Assembly (NCBI RefSeq): GCF_001428435.1
Contig: NZ_LMSO01000008.1
Location: 62,001 to 126,000 of the forward strand
DNA: 64,000 nt
From: Arthrobacter sp. Soil782
GTDB lineage: Bacteria > Actinomycetota > Actinomycetes > Actinomycetales > Micrococcaceae
Direction of reading: 5' to 3'
Positions within the stretch are counted from its first letter, which is position 1; each line of letters opens with the position of its first letter. The notes below the pieces were generated by a model that saw only the letters and a program-made list of their open reading frames with translations, was not told the origin of the DNA and did not search any database. Of the stretch, positions 7,707-16,684 are shown one piece after another. The position numbers were made by a program, and so were the translations under genes.

Positions 7707-9389
7707 TCATCCATCCGGCGACTTCCGGGATTCCGGGCTGCGCGGTGAAACGGTGTAGGTTGCAACTTCCTTCAGCTGCGGAGCGCGCGGATCGCCGTCA
7801 GTGGCACCGGTTGCCCAGCGCAGGTTCAACCCGTCGTCGGTGTCTTCAAGAACCGCCAGGTTGTTGTCGAACCAGGGACCCCTGATGCTCTTCCAGGAGA
7901 AGGGCGGCTTCGGCACCTTCACGGAACGGGCAGCCAGTGCTCCCACGGGACCCGCGACGCCGTAGGACATCACCACTGTGGCAAAGCGCAGAGCGCGGGG
8001 GAGCGGGTTGCGGATCGGGGAACACACGGCCTGGATGATCCGGCTGCCCGAGGACCGTTCAACCTCTGCTATGTAGGAAAAGTGCACGTCACCGGAGAGG
8101 AAGGTCACGGTTTCGGGTGCCGGCCCGCGCTTGCCGTCAGCAACCTCGGTCGCGAGGTCCGCGACCACCTTGAAGCTGCGCTGGAACGCGCCCCAGTGCT
8201 CAAGGTCCAGTGCCTGCCGCAGCGCCTCGCCGATCCGCGACCCCCGCTTTCCCCAGGCACCCTCTGCCAGGGCTTCGTCCCACGACTCGATATGGTGCAG
8301 CCCGCGCGGAAGGAGGAACGGAAGCGAGGTCGCAATGATCAAATGCCGCACTCCGCCCCGGAAGTGTTCGTCCAGCCACGCGAGTTCGGCATCATCCAGA
8401 AGTGAGCGCCGCCCGGGATCGAGCACGCGTGCCGCACGTGAATCGACAGTGATGATCCGAACGTCCCCGATGTCCCGGCAATAGCTCCAGCGGTAGCTGG
8501 TCGGCTCGGCGTCCGCCCGTTCGGCGAAGGCTTCGAGGTCCGCGGTGAGATCGAGTTCGTCAGGGCCCTGATGGGCGCGGATTCTCTGCCAGAGAATGTC
8601 GTCGGCGCGTCCAACCGGAGAAAGGTTTCCGAGGTGCTGATATACCCAGTAGGAGGCGAGTCCGGCAACGATGCGGCCCTGCCACCAGGAGGTGCCGTGC
8701 ATTTTCTCCCGCCACGTGAGGGAGGCATTCCAGTCGTCGCGGATGTCATGGTCGTCGAACATCATCGCGCTGGGAACGCTGGAGAGCAGCCAGCGGTTGG
8801 CGTCGTCGGACCAGGCGAGTTTGTACAGGTGGGCATACTCTTCGTAGTCCTTCAGTTCCTCACCCGGCGGATCATCAAGGGAGCGCCGTGAACGGATGAA
8901 GTCCTGCATCTCCTTACTCGTGGAATCCGCATAGACCTGATCGCCGAGGAAGGCGATCAGATCGGGGCGGGCACCGTCGTCGTTGTTGTGGGCCTGATGC
9001 AGGGCGAAGGCGCGCAGCGCGTCGACGCCGTGGCCGGCGTTGCCGAGCGCGTCATGCGGGACGCTGGTCCGGCATGAGCCGAAGGCGAGGCGCAGCCGCC
9101 CCTGAGGATGAAGGGTACGGATGGACGGTGCAGGGAATTCAGAGGCAGGTTCCGGCCACGCGCGCTCGCCGGCTATGTCCAGTGTGTACTCCACGGTGGT
9201 GCCCGGCGGAAGATGCTCCGCCTCGACCAGCGCATAGTGATGACCATGGACGCCGAACGTGGCAGCGGTCCACGTCTTTCCATCCGCGCGCAACTCGACC
9301 GTGCAGGCTGCACTGGTTTCCATCCATAGCGTCGCCGAGGTTTCATCGACATACCGGAGCATGGGACCGAGCACCAGTGAAGCTGTCAT
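7707..9389 (-). CDS. PhoD-like metallophosphatase (alkaline phosphatase D family)
   Basis: 560-aa PhoD-superfamily phosphoesterase. Metal-site motifs in order: FGSCRTSVPHD, FLGDQVYAD, MMFDDHDIRDDWN, and near the C-terminus LSGDVHFSY. The N-terminal approximately 110 residues form the beta-sandwich domain usual for the family. No Tat or Sec signal is visible from the chosen start ATG 9389 (MTASLVLGPML), so this copy looks cytosolic, unlike secreted PhoD enzymes. A longer frame exists upstream (to 9527), but its sequence is non-homologous and covers the promoter of the divergent rhodanese gene. A TACAAA hexamer lies six bases before ATG 9389, close to a leaderless -10. Substrate unknown: phosphodiesters or phosphomonoesters. 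Confidence 0.87.
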   Translation of the reverse strand: MTASLVLGPMLRYVDETSATLWMETSAACTVELRADGKTWTAATFGVHGHHYALVEAEHLPPGTTVEYTLDIAGERAWPEPASEFPAPSIRTLHPQGRLRLAFGSCRTSVPHDALGNAGHGVDALRAFALHQAHNNDDGARPDLIAFLGDQVYADSTSKEMQDFIRSRRSLDDPPGEELKDYEEYAHLYKLAWSDDANRWLLSSVPSAMMFDDHDIRDDWNASLTWREKMHGTSWWQGRIVAGLASYWVYQHLGNLSPVGRADDILWQRIRAHQGPDELDLTADLEAFAERADAEPTSYRWSYCRDIGDVRIITVDSRAARVLDPGRRSLLDDAELAWLDEHFRGGVRHLIIATSLPFLLPRGLHHIESWDEALAEGAWGKRGSRIGEALRQALDLEHWGAFQRSFKVVADLATEVADGKRGPAPETVTFLSGDVHFSYIAEVERSSGSRIIQAVCSPIRNPLPRALRFATVVMSYGVAGPVGALAARSVKVPKPPFSWKSIRGPWFDNNLAVLEDTDDGLNLRWATGATDGDPRAPQLKEVATYTVSPRSPESRKSPDG

Positions 9390-9503
9390 TACCCTTTTGT
9401 ACCCCGTGATGCCCTTCAGGACCAGAGCCCTGCCAGCTTGGCCACCAGGGTGCGCCGCCGGCTTGGAGGGGACCGCGGAGCTGTGGTGAACTTGGCTCAC
9501 ACC

Positions 9504-9528
9504 TGTGACCGGTGTGCCACCGGTCACA
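9504..9528 (+). promoter_or_regulatory. 25-bp perfect palindrome upstream of the rhodanese gene
   Basis: Inverted repeat TGTGACCGGTG (9504-9514), spacer TGC, CACCGGTCACA (9518-9528): 11 of 11 pairs. It ends seven bases before the AAGGAG ribosome site of the sulfurtransferase gene and lies in the divergent region with the PhoD-like gene. The size and symmetry suit a dimeric repressor operator; as RNA it would also form an 11-bp hairpin just before the ribosome site. No regulator gene is adjacent. Confidence 0.7.
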
Positions 9529-9547
9529 CATTCATAAGGAGATCTTC

Positions 9548-10381
9548 ATGGAGACTCTGATGGACGTGCAGGCGCTGCGAAACCGGATGACCTCCGGTCA
9601 GCAGACCGTCCTGCTGGATGTTCGCTGGACGCTGGGCAACCCCCACGGTCACGAGCAGTACCGATCAGCTCACATTCCCGGCGCCGTCTACGTTGACCTT
9701 GAAACGCAGCTGTGCTCCAGTCCATCAGCAGCGGAGGGACGGCACCCGCTGCCGGAACCGGCCGCGCTCGAGGAGGCGGCCCGTCAGTGGGGCATCAACG
9801 ACGGCGATGTGGTTGTTGCCTATGACGACACGGGGAACCTTTCGGCAGCACGCCTCTGGTGGCTGCTTCGCGATGCGGGCCTCACCAGCGTCTATCTACT
9901 CGATGGCGGACTGAATGCGTGGCAGGCGGCCGGGTATGAGACGGAGCGGGGCGAGGAGCAGCACTGCCTGGGCGAAGTCACCCTGAGTTCCGGACACATG
10001 CCGGTCCTGACGACGGCCGACGGCGTTCTCGCTCTGGCTGGGAACGGCGTGCTGCTTGATGCCCGGGCGTCTGAACGCTTTCGGGGCGAGACCGAGCCGG
10101 TCGATGCGAAGGCCGGGCACATTCCCGGTGCCTCCAGCGCTCCCACCTCCGAAAACCTGACACCGGAGAAAACTTTCCTTCCGCCGGCGGAACTGCGCCG
10201 GCGCTTTGCTGCATTGGGCATTACCGAGACAGCAGAGGTTGGCGTCTATTGCGGATCCGGTATCACTGCTGCGCACGAGATCGCTGCGCTTGAGGTTGCC
10301 GGCTATCAGGCGGCGCTTTACCCCGGCTCATGGTCGCAGTGGTCCCAGCGTGCGGATCTGCCGGTGGCCACCGGTCCCTGA
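9548..10381 (+). CDS. Two-domain sulfurtransferase (rhodanese/TST family)
   Basis: 277-aa protein with two rhodanese domains. Residues about 1-125 form the inactive domain (VLLDVRWTLGNPHGHEQYRS), and about 150-275 form the catalytic domain. The active-site loop GVYCGSGITAAHE carries the persulfide-forming Cys in a CGSGxTA motif, the form shared by thiosulfate and 3-mercaptopyruvate sulfurtransferases. ATG 9548 is supported by AAGGAG seven bases upstream. The 25-bp palindrome just before that site suggests dedicated control. The alcohol dehydrogenase gene begins 54 bases downstream, possibly in the same transcript. Thiosulfate versus mercaptopyruvate preference cannot be settled. Confidence 0.9.
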   Translation: METLMDVQALRNRMTSGQQTVLLDVRWTLGNPHGHEQYRSAHIPGAVYVDLETQLCSSPSAAEGRHPLPEPAALEEAARQWGINDGDVVVAYDDTGNLSAARLWWLLRDAGLTSVYLLDGGLNAWQAAGYETERGEEQHCLGEVTLSSGHMPVLTTADGVLALAGNGVLLDARASERFRGETEPVDAKAGHIPGASSAPTSENLTPEKTFLPPAELRRRFAALGITETAEVGVYCGSGITAAHEIAALEVAGYQAALYPGSWSQWSQRADLPVATGP

Positions 10382-10435
10382 TCCTGCACCGGACGGGCTC
10401 GGTTGCAGGCGTTCGGCCGTGAGAGAGTAGCCGTT

Positions 10436-11497
10436 ATGAGCATCGCACACGCCTACGCTGCCACCTCGGCCGCCAGCGGACTGGGACGCACAACCGTCGA
10501 ACGCAGGGAACCTGAGCACGACGACGTCGAAATCGCCATCGAATACTGCGGACTATGCCACTCGGATGTCCATGCAGCCCGCAGCGAATGGGGCACTGCC
10601 CGCTACCCCCTGGTGCCCGGCCACGAGATTGTAGGCCGGGTCACCCGGGTTGGGGAGTCCGTGACGTCCTTTGCGGTCGGCGCCAGGGTGGGAGTCGGCT
10701 GCATGGTGGACTCATGCCGCGAATGCGAGAGCTGTATGGACGGGCTGGAGCAGTACTGCGTCAACGGAATGACGGCTACCTACGGCACACCGGATCGAAG
10801 GCGCGACGGTGAAGTCACCCAGGGCGGCTACTCGACCTCGATTGTCGTGAATGAGGGCTACGTTCTCCGGATACCAGAGTCCATGGACCCTGCCGCCGCT
10901 GCGCCGCTGCTCTGTGCCGGCATCACCACCTTCTCGCCGCTGAACCACTTCGGCGTGGAGAAAGGTGACGCTGTCGGCGTCGTCGGGCTCGGTGGCCTCG
11001 GACATCTGGCGGTGAAGATCGCCAAGGCGATGGGGGCGGAGGTGACGGTCTTCACCACCTCGTCCGGCAAGGTGGACGCCGCACGCGAACTGGGAGCGGA
11101 TCACGTGGTGTTGTCCAGGGATGCGAATGCCATGGCAGCCGTTGCCAACACGCTCGACGTCGTCATCGATACGGTGGCGGCGCCGCACGAGTTGAACCCC
11201 CTGATCCGCGCACTTCGCCTGGACGGTGCCCTGTTCCAGCTCGGGCTGCCGGCGGACCCGATGCCCGCCGTCGACCCGGGACTGCTGGTCCGGAAGAGAC
11301 GCAAGTACGCGGGCTCACTCATCGGCGGTATCGCAGAAACCCAGGAGATGCTTGATTTTTGCGCCGAGCACCAGGTGGCATCGGATATAGAACTCGTTTC
11401 TGCTGACCAGCTCAACTCCGCGTATGACCGCATGGTTGCAGGCGACGTGAAGTACCGCTTCGTGCTTGATGCCGGATCCCTGAAGGAGGACTTATGA
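10436..11497 (+). CDS. Zinc-dependent NAD(P)-dependent alcohol dehydrogenase (MDR, CAD/YahK-like)
   Basis: 353-aa medium-chain dehydrogenase. Catalytic zinc ligands: Cys in YCGLCHSDVH, His in PGHEIVG, and a later Cys. The structural zinc lobe has the closely spaced cysteines of CRECESCMDGLEQYC. The Rossmann motif is VGLGGLGHLAVKIAKAMGA. This combination is typical of the cinnamyl-alcohol-dehydrogenase-like NADP(H) aldehyde reductases. ATG 10436 follows a GAGAG stretch; the upstream TTG frame adds 11 unlike residues. The TGA overlaps the ATG of the HIT gene (ATGA), so the two are translationally coupled. Physiological substrate unknown. Confidence 0.9.
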   Translation: MSIAHAYAATSAASGLGRTTVERREPEHDDVEIAIEYCGLCHSDVHAARSEWGTARYPLVPGHEIVGRVTRVGESVTSFAVGARVGVGCMVDSCRECESCMDGLEQYCVNGMTATYGTPDRRRDGEVTQGGYSTSIVVNEGYVLRIPESMDPAAAAPLLCAGITTFSPLNHFGVEKGDAVGVVGLGGLGHLAVKIAKAMGAEVTVFTTSSGKVDAARELGADHVVLSRDANAMAAVANTLDVVIDTVAAPHELNPLIRALRLDGALFQLGLPADPMPAVDPGLLVRKRRKYAGSLIGGIAETQEMLDFCAEHQVASDIELVSADQLNSAYDRMVAGDVKYRFVLDAGSLKEDL

Positions 11498-11919
11498 GCA
11501 CGCTGTTCACCAGGATCATCGCCGGGGAAATCCCGGGTCGCTTCGTCTGGAAGGACGAGGACGTGGTGGCGTTCCTGACCATAGAGCCCATCACTGACGG
11601 GCACCTCATGGTGGTGCCGCGCCACGAGGTTGCGCACTGGGTGGACCTGGACCCGGACCTGCTCGGCAAGGTCATGGATGTGGCGCAGAAAATTGCCAAA
11701 GTTCAGGAGTCAGCCTTTCACGCCCGGCGCATCGGAGTGCTCATGGAGGGCTACGAAATTCCGCACGTGCATGTGCACATCTGGCCGACGCAGAGCCCGG
11801 CTGACTTTGACGTACACAACGTGGACCATAATCCCGATCCGGCGAAGCTCGACGAAAATGCGGAACGGCTCCGCGCGGGCCTGCGAAGCGCAGGGTTCGG
11901 CGACAACGTCCCTGACTGA
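11494..11919 (+). CDS. HIT-family nucleotide hydrolase/transferase
   Basis: 141-aa histidine-triad protein. The signature HVHVHIWP (about residues 90-97) supplies the catalytic His, and the N-terminal FTRIIAGEIPGRFVWKDEDV is the usual HIT start. Such proteins cleave AMP-lysine, AMP-NH2 or Ap3A/Ap4A-like compounds; which one is not determinable. It is coupled to the alcohol dehydrogenase gene by a 4-base overlap. Downstream there is an 80-bp gap holding a large hairpin, then the 3' end of the convergent hrpA-like gene. Confidence 0.9.
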   Translation: MSTLFTRIIAGEIPGRFVWKDEDVVAFLTIEPITDGHLMVVPRHEVAHWVDLDPDLLGKVMDVAQKIAKVQESAFHARRIGVLMEGYEIPHVHVHIWPTQSPADFDVHNVDHNPDPAKLDENAERLRAGLRSAGFGDNVPD

Positions 11920-11925
11920 ACCCGC

Positions 11926-11999
11926 AACCGAAAGTTTGTGCAGCTTCCGCGGGTTCCAAGCGTCCGGAACCCGCCGGAGCTGCGCAAAATTTCCCGGTT
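11926..11999. terminator. Large imperfect hairpin between convergent HIT and hrpA genes
   Basis: Two 28-base arms (11930-11957 and 11966-11993) pair at 24 of 28 positions around an 8-base loop, extended by AACCG/CGGTT at the outside. The hairpin fills almost the whole gap between the stops at 11919 and 12001. One flank is T-rich in each direction (AGTTTG, AAAATTT inside the arms) but there is no clean T-tract. Best read as a bidirectional terminator; a dispersed REP-like element is an alternative. Confidence 0.65.
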
Positions 12000-12000
12000 C

Positions 12001-15000
12001 TCAGGCGGCGAGTGCTTCTCCCAAGGCTGTCCGGATGCGCTTCTCGGAGACCGAGTAGGCGGTTCCCAACTCCTGGGCGAACAGGCTGATCCGGAGTTCC
12101 TCGAGCATCCAGCGAACCCGTCGTAACGCCGGCGGCACGGGCCGTCCGTGTGGAGCCACTGCAGCCACGGCGTCGTCGTACTCGTCTTCCAGGCGCTGCA
12201 CTGCTGCGGTATTCACGCCGTCGCGCTGGACGTTGGTCTCCAGTTTCTCGAGCCGCCTTTCGATGCCGGCAAGATACCGCGGCAGATGGGTCAGTTGCGC
12301 GTATCCGGTCGTTGCGACAAAACCGGGGAAGACGAGCTGCTCAAGCTGGCTCTTCACATCGTTGAGTGCGGTGATGAGCGCCAGACTCGTGGTGCCTTTC
12401 AGTCGCTTTTCGATCCTGCGTGCACTTGCGAGGATCTTCTCAACCGTTGCCGTAACGATGAACACTGTATCGATGAGTTCGGCGCGGACGTTCTCGTACA
12501 GCGCATCGAACTCGCTGACGGTCCACGGCAGCTCCTCGGGCGTGAGCTTGTCGATGGCCGCGATGGCGCAGTCCTCAATCAGCGCCGCGACACTGCCGTG
12601 TGGATTCTGGCTGAACGTGAGCTTCTCGGCGTTGCTCAGGTGCTCAAGGACGTAGCGCGCGGGGCTAGGAACCCGCAGCGCAAGCAGGCGGATAACGCCC
12701 GCCCGCATGGCAGCTGCCTGCCCGGCGGCGTCGGGGAAAACCCTGAGTCCGACAGCGTTATCCTCAGCTACGAGCGCGGGATACCCGGTCACCCGGTGAC
12801 CGCCGACAAGCCTGGAAACGTCCCGCGGGATGGTTCCGAAAGTCCACGCGGTTGCGCCGCTGACCTCCTTGATGCCTGGTGTGGCCGCTGGCGACGCTGA
12901 CGGTGACGACGACGGCGCTGCCTCCTGCTTTCGGCTTGCTGCCTGCGAGATCCGCTGAACAGATCCAGGGGTGGCCCCGAGTGATTCAGCGATTGCCCGC
13001 CGGGTCTGCGCGGCAAGCCGCTCCTGGAGCGCCTGCAGATCCTTGTCTTCATCCAGAATGCGTCCGTTCCCGTCCACCACCTCGAAGCTCATCAAGAGGT
13101 GCGGCGGCAGGGCATTACGGTTCCAGGATCCGGGGGGAATGATGTGTCCCTTCAACCTGCGCAGGGCCAGTTCCAGCGATGGCTCAAGTGCGTCCCTGCC
13201 CGGATCGAAATCGGCGTGCAGGGCATCGACGGCGCTCCGTGCAACGTCGGGTGCGGGAATGAAATTCTTGCGCACCTGCTTGGGCAGCGATTTGATGAGC
13301 GCGGCAACCAGTTCGACGCGCAACCCGGGAATCTGCCACTGGAAAGGGGCAGGCTCCAGTTGGTTCAGGAACAGGATGGGCACCTGCACCGTGACGCCGT
13401 CCGAGGCACCCGGGATGTTGGGGGAGAACTCGTAACGGAGCGGCAGGTCAAAGCCCTGCTGGTGCCATGTCTTCGGAAATGCCGTCTCGTCAAGGTCGGC
13501 ATCGCGGCTGAGCAGTTCCTCGGGCTTGAAGTCCAGCAGATCCGGATGGTCCTGGCGTGCCTGCTTCCACCATTTGTCGAAGTGGCGCTCGGACACCACA
13601 TCCTGCCCCACGCGGGCATCGTAGAAGGCAAACAGTGTTTCGTCGTCCACCATGAGGTCGCGGCGGCGCATCCGGTTTTCCATCTCTTCGATCTCGGCGA
13701 TGCGCGCCTTGTTGCGGTGGAAGAACTTGTGATGGGTGCGCCAGTCGCCCTCCACCAGGGCATGGCGAATGAAGAGCTCACGGGCCAGCTCCCTGTCGAT
13801 GCGGCCATAGTTGATGCGCCGCTGGGGCACAATCGGTACGCCGTAGAGGGTGACCTTCTCATAGGCCATGACCGAGCCCATTTTGCGGGACCAATGGGGC
13901 TCGCTATAGCTGCGCTTCACCAGATCCGGCGCCACCTCCTCGGCCCAGAGAGGATCAAACGCTGCCACCACACGCGCCCATAGCCGGGAAGTTTCCACCA
14001 GCTCCGCGGCCATCACCCAATCGGGGCTCTTCTTGAACAGCGCACTGCCCGGGAAAATGGCAAAGCGGGTGCCGCGCGCGCCTGAGTATTCGCGCTTGCG
14101 CTGATCGTAGAGGCCAATGTGGCTGAGCAGGCCGGACAGCATGCTGATGTGGATCGCATCATGGCGGCCAACCGGATCCACTTCGCTGGGAGCCAGTGTG
14201 ATCCCTAGCGGCTTCGCGAGCTGCCGCAGCTGAGCGAAGAGATCCTGCCACTCGCGTACGCGCAGGTAATTGATGAATTCGTTGCGGCACAATTTTCTGA
14301 ACTGGGTGGAGGACAGTTCCTTCTGCTGCCCCTGCAGGTACCGCCACAGGTTGAGGTATCCCGTGAAGTCTGACTTCTCATCCGCAAACCGGCGGTGTTT
14401 TTCGGTTGCACTCTGGAGCTTCGCAGCCTGGTCCGGCTGCGGCCGCTCCCTCGGGTCCTGGATGGTAAGTGCCGCAGCCAGGACCATGACCTCTTTGGTG
14501 CAGCCGCGGCGCCCGGCCTCAACGATCATGCGCCCGAGCCGCGGATCAACGGGCAGTTGGGCCAGTTGCCGACCCACCGGCGAGATGCTGCCGTCCGCGC
14601 TAAGCGCGCCGAGCTCGCGAAGGAGCGTGACGCCGTCGTTGATTGCTTTCGAGTCCGGTGGCTCCACGAAGGGGAAGGCTGCGACGTCCTTCGGGCCGCG
14701 GGTCACTCCCATGGCCGTCATTTGAAGGATGACCGCAGCGAGATTGGTACGGAGAATTTCCGGATCCGTGAAGGGGCGTCTGGATTCGAAGTCCTCCTCG
14801 GAGTAGAGGCGGATCGCTATGCCGTCGGATACGCGGCCACAGCGGCCGGACCGCTGGTTCGCAGAGGCCTGCGACACCCGCTCAATAGGCAGCCGCTGCA
14901 CCTTGGTACGGTGCGAATACCGGGAAATGCGGGCGGTTCCGGTATCAATGACGTACTTGATCCCGGGAACGGTCAGTGAAGTTTCGGCGACATTGGTAGC

Positions 15001-15927
15001 GAGGACAATGCGCCGTCCCGTCCCGCCCGGCTTGAAGACCTGGTGCTGCTCCTGCAGGGAGAGGCGGGCAAAGAGGGGCAGGATCTCCGTGCCACGAAGC
15101 CGCGGGTTCACCTGCACGCGCGCGCGGAGTGCATCGGCTGCATCCCGGATCTCGCGCTCGCCGGAAAAGAAGACCAGGATGTCGCCGGGCGCTTCACGGG
15201 CAAGCTCGTCAACGGCGTCGCACACAGCGTCCAGCGGGTCGCGGTCTTCCTCAAGCTCGTCCTGTGCGCCGAACTCAGCGTCAGACCCTGTGTCACCGGC
15301 GGGTTGGCTGAGCGGGCGGTAACGAATCTCCACCGGGTAGGTCCGCCCGGACACCTCGATGATAGGCGCTGGCTGTTTATCCGGCGCTGCCTCATCAGCG
15401 GCGAAGTGCTTCGCAAAGCGCTCCGGATCGATGGTGGCTGAGGTGATGATGAGCTTCAGGTCGGGGCGCTTGGGCAGGATGCGCTTGAGGTAGCCCAGAA
15501 TGAAGTCGATGTTGAGGCTGCGCTCATGGGCCTCGTCGATGATGATGGTGCTGTACTTCTTCAACAGCTTGTCATGCTGGATCTCGGCGAGCAGGATGCC
15601 GTCCGTCATCAGTTTGATGCGCGTGCTCCTGCCCACCTCGCCGGTGAACCGGACCTGGTAGCCAACCTCCTCCCCGAGCTTGACGTCCAACTCCTCGGCG
15701 ATGCGTTCGGCAACGGTGCGGGCTGCCAGGCGGCGCGGCTGGGTATGGCCGATCATTCCGGACCGGCCAAGGCCGAGCTCCAGGCACATCTTGGGAATCT
15801 GCGTGGTTTTTCCCGAGCCCGTTTCGCCGGCGATGATGGTGACCTGGTTCGCTGCGATGGCAGCCATGATGTCTGCCCGCCGTTCCGAGACCGGGAGCTG
15901 GGCAGGGTAAGTGATTGTCAGCGACAT
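12001..15927 (-). CDS. hrpA: HrpA-like DEAH-box ATP-dependent RNA helicase
   Basis: 1308-aa superfamily 2 helicase. Motif I GETGSGKT (34-41), motif II DEAH (131-134), motif III SAT (163-165) and motif VI QRSGRCGR are intact. They are followed by the HA2 and OB-fold regions and the long DUF3418 C-terminus characteristic of HrpA rather than HrpB. An internal Ala/Ser/Pro-rich stretch (SRKQEAAPSSSPSASPAATPG) looks like a flexible linker. HrpA-type helicases act on RNA and stalled ribosomes. A possible -10 (TAAACT on the minus strand, 15939-15944) lies 11 bases before the ATG, giving a very short leader. The AlkD-like gene lies 37 bases upstream on the same strand. Confidence 0.93.
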   Translation of the reverse strand: MSLTITYPAQLPVSERRADIMAAIAANQVTIIAGETGSGKTTQIPKMCLELGLGRSGMIGHTQPRRLAARTVAERIAEELDVKLGEEVGYQVRFTGEVGRSTRIKLMTDGILLAEIQHDKLLKKYSTIIIDEAHERSLNIDFILGYLKRILPKRPDLKLIITSATIDPERFAKHFAADEAAPDKQPAPIIEVSGRTYPVEIRYRPLSQPAGDTGSDAEFGAQDELEEDRDPLDAVCDAVDELAREAPGDILVFFSGEREIRDAADALRARVQVNPRLRGTEILPLFARLSLQEQHQVFKPGGTGRRIVLATNVAETSLTVPGIKYVIDTGTARISRYSHRTKVQRLPIERVSQASANQRSGRCGRVSDGIAIRLYSEEDFESRRPFTDPEILRTNLAAVILQMTAMGVTRGPKDVAAFPFVEPPDSKAINDGVTLLRELGALSADGSISPVGRQLAQLPVDPRLGRMIVEAGRRGCTKEVMVLAAALTIQDPRERPQPDQAAKLQSATEKHRRFADEKSDFTGYLNLWRYLQGQQKELSSTQFRKLCRNEFINYLRVREWQDLFAQLRQLAKPLGITLAPSEVDPVGRHDAIHISMLSGLLSHIGLYDQRKREYSGARGTRFAIFPGSALFKKSPDWVMAAELVETSRLWARVVAAFDPLWAEEVAPDLVKRSYSEPHWSRKMGSVMAYEKVTLYGVPIVPQRRINYGRIDRELARELFIRHALVEGDWRTHHKFFHRNKARIAEIEEMENRMRRRDLMVDDETLFAFYDARVGQDVVSERHFDKWWKQARQDHPDLLDFKPEELLSRDADLDETAFPKTWHQQGFDLPLRYEFSPNIPGASDGVTVQVPILFLNQLEPAPFQWQIPGLRVELVAALIKSLPKQVRKNFIPAPDVARSAVDALHADFDPGRDALEPSLELALRRLKGHIIPPGSWNRNALPPHLLMSFEVVDGNGRILDEDKDLQALQERLAAQTRRAIAESLGATPGSVQRISQAASRKQEAAPSSSPSASPAATPGIKEVSGATAWTFGTIPRDVSRLVGGHRVTGYPALVAEDNAVGLRVFPDAAGQAAAMRAGVIRLLALRVPSPARYVLEHLSNAEKLTFSQNPHGSVAALIEDCAIAAIDKLTPEELPWTVSEFDALYENVRAELIDTVFIVTATVEKILASARRIEKRLKGTTSLALITALNDVKSQLEQLVFPGFVATTGYAQLTHLPRYLAGIERRLEKLETNVQRDGVNTAAVQRLEDEYDDAVAAVAPHGRPVPPALRRVRWMLEELRISLFAQELGTAYSVSEKRIRTALGEALAA

Positions 15928-15964
15928 GATTACTTCAAAGTTTACTCGGAGCCATCCGGCAGCC

Positions 15965-16651
15965 CTATCCGGCCTCCTGTCGACGCACCATCTCGTTGAT
16001 CCATGCGGGTGCGAACGGCGAGGTGCAGCCGGGGGAGGTCGGGTAGTCCTTCAGGACCTCCAGCCGCTCGCCGATCTCCAGCGCCCTGGTGCGGTGTTCG
16101 GGGTGTGCGATCCCGATCTGGGCCAGGCAGGTATTCATGGCCCACTGCAGGCGGTCGGGTGCGTTCTTCATCTCCGTCTCGATGACATCCAGAAGACCCG
16201 GCAGGTCAAGCCCATCGGGGTTCTTCGCCACCCGGTCCGCGGTCAGCGCCCAGCCTGCGCCGGCGACCACCGGATCCGGATCAGCAAACCAGGTGAGGCG
16301 CAGATCCTCCGCGTGCGGATTCTTCTTCACCACGTAGCTGATGAGCCAGTCCTCGACTTTGGGTGCGCGTGCCGTGCGCAGCATCGCATCCAGCTCATCC
16401 GGTCGGAGTGTTTTGGGGCGGCAGATCAGAATCGCGAGGAGCCTCGCTGCGGTGTCGTCTGTCTCCCAGAGCTGAGAGGCCAGCACCTCCTGCGTCTTCA
16501 GGCGCTTGGCGAGCGCACGCAGCTTGCTGAGGTTCACTCCGTGGTCATCGCCGTGCCTGAGGTTCACCGCGCGCATCTTCGGGTCCTCGAGCGCGGCAAG
16601 CTCGGCCATTACCTCATCGACCGTCGTCTCCGCGTGCTCTGCTTCAACCAT
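15965..16651 (-). CDS. AlkD-like DNA alkylation repair protein
   Basis: 228-aa predicted all-helical HEAT-like repeat protein of the DNA alkylation repair (AlkD) family, which excises positively charged alkylated bases without base flipping. The repeats show as regularly spaced Trp/Asp-containing helices, for example VEDWLISYVVKK, LRLTWFADPDPVVAGAGWAL and RLQWAMNTCLAQIG. The Trp and Asp residues in the second segment are plausible active-site equivalents, but I cannot align them to AlkD with certainty. The start ATG 16651 is preceded by AGGAG at six bases. It shares direction with hrpA, 37 bases downstream. Substrate range is inference from the family. Confidence 0.75.
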   Translation of the reverse strand: MVEAEHAETTVDEVMAELAALEDPKMRAVNLRHGDDHGVNLSKLRALAKRLKTQEVLASQLWETDDTAARLLAILICRPKTLRPDELDAMLRTARAPKVEDWLISYVVKKNPHAEDLRLTWFADPDPVVAGAGWALTADRVAKNPDGLDLPGLLDVIETEMKNAPDRLQWAMNTCLAQIGIAHPEHRTRALEIGERLEVLKDYPTSPGCTSPFAPAWINEMVRRQEAG

Positions 16652-16684
16652 GGTGGTCTCCTGTCCTTGTGTGCCGGATCCAGC

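Noticed and set aside
13099-13983. 294-codon plus-strand open frame inside hrpA
   Set aside because: Antisense shadow of a well-supported helicase.
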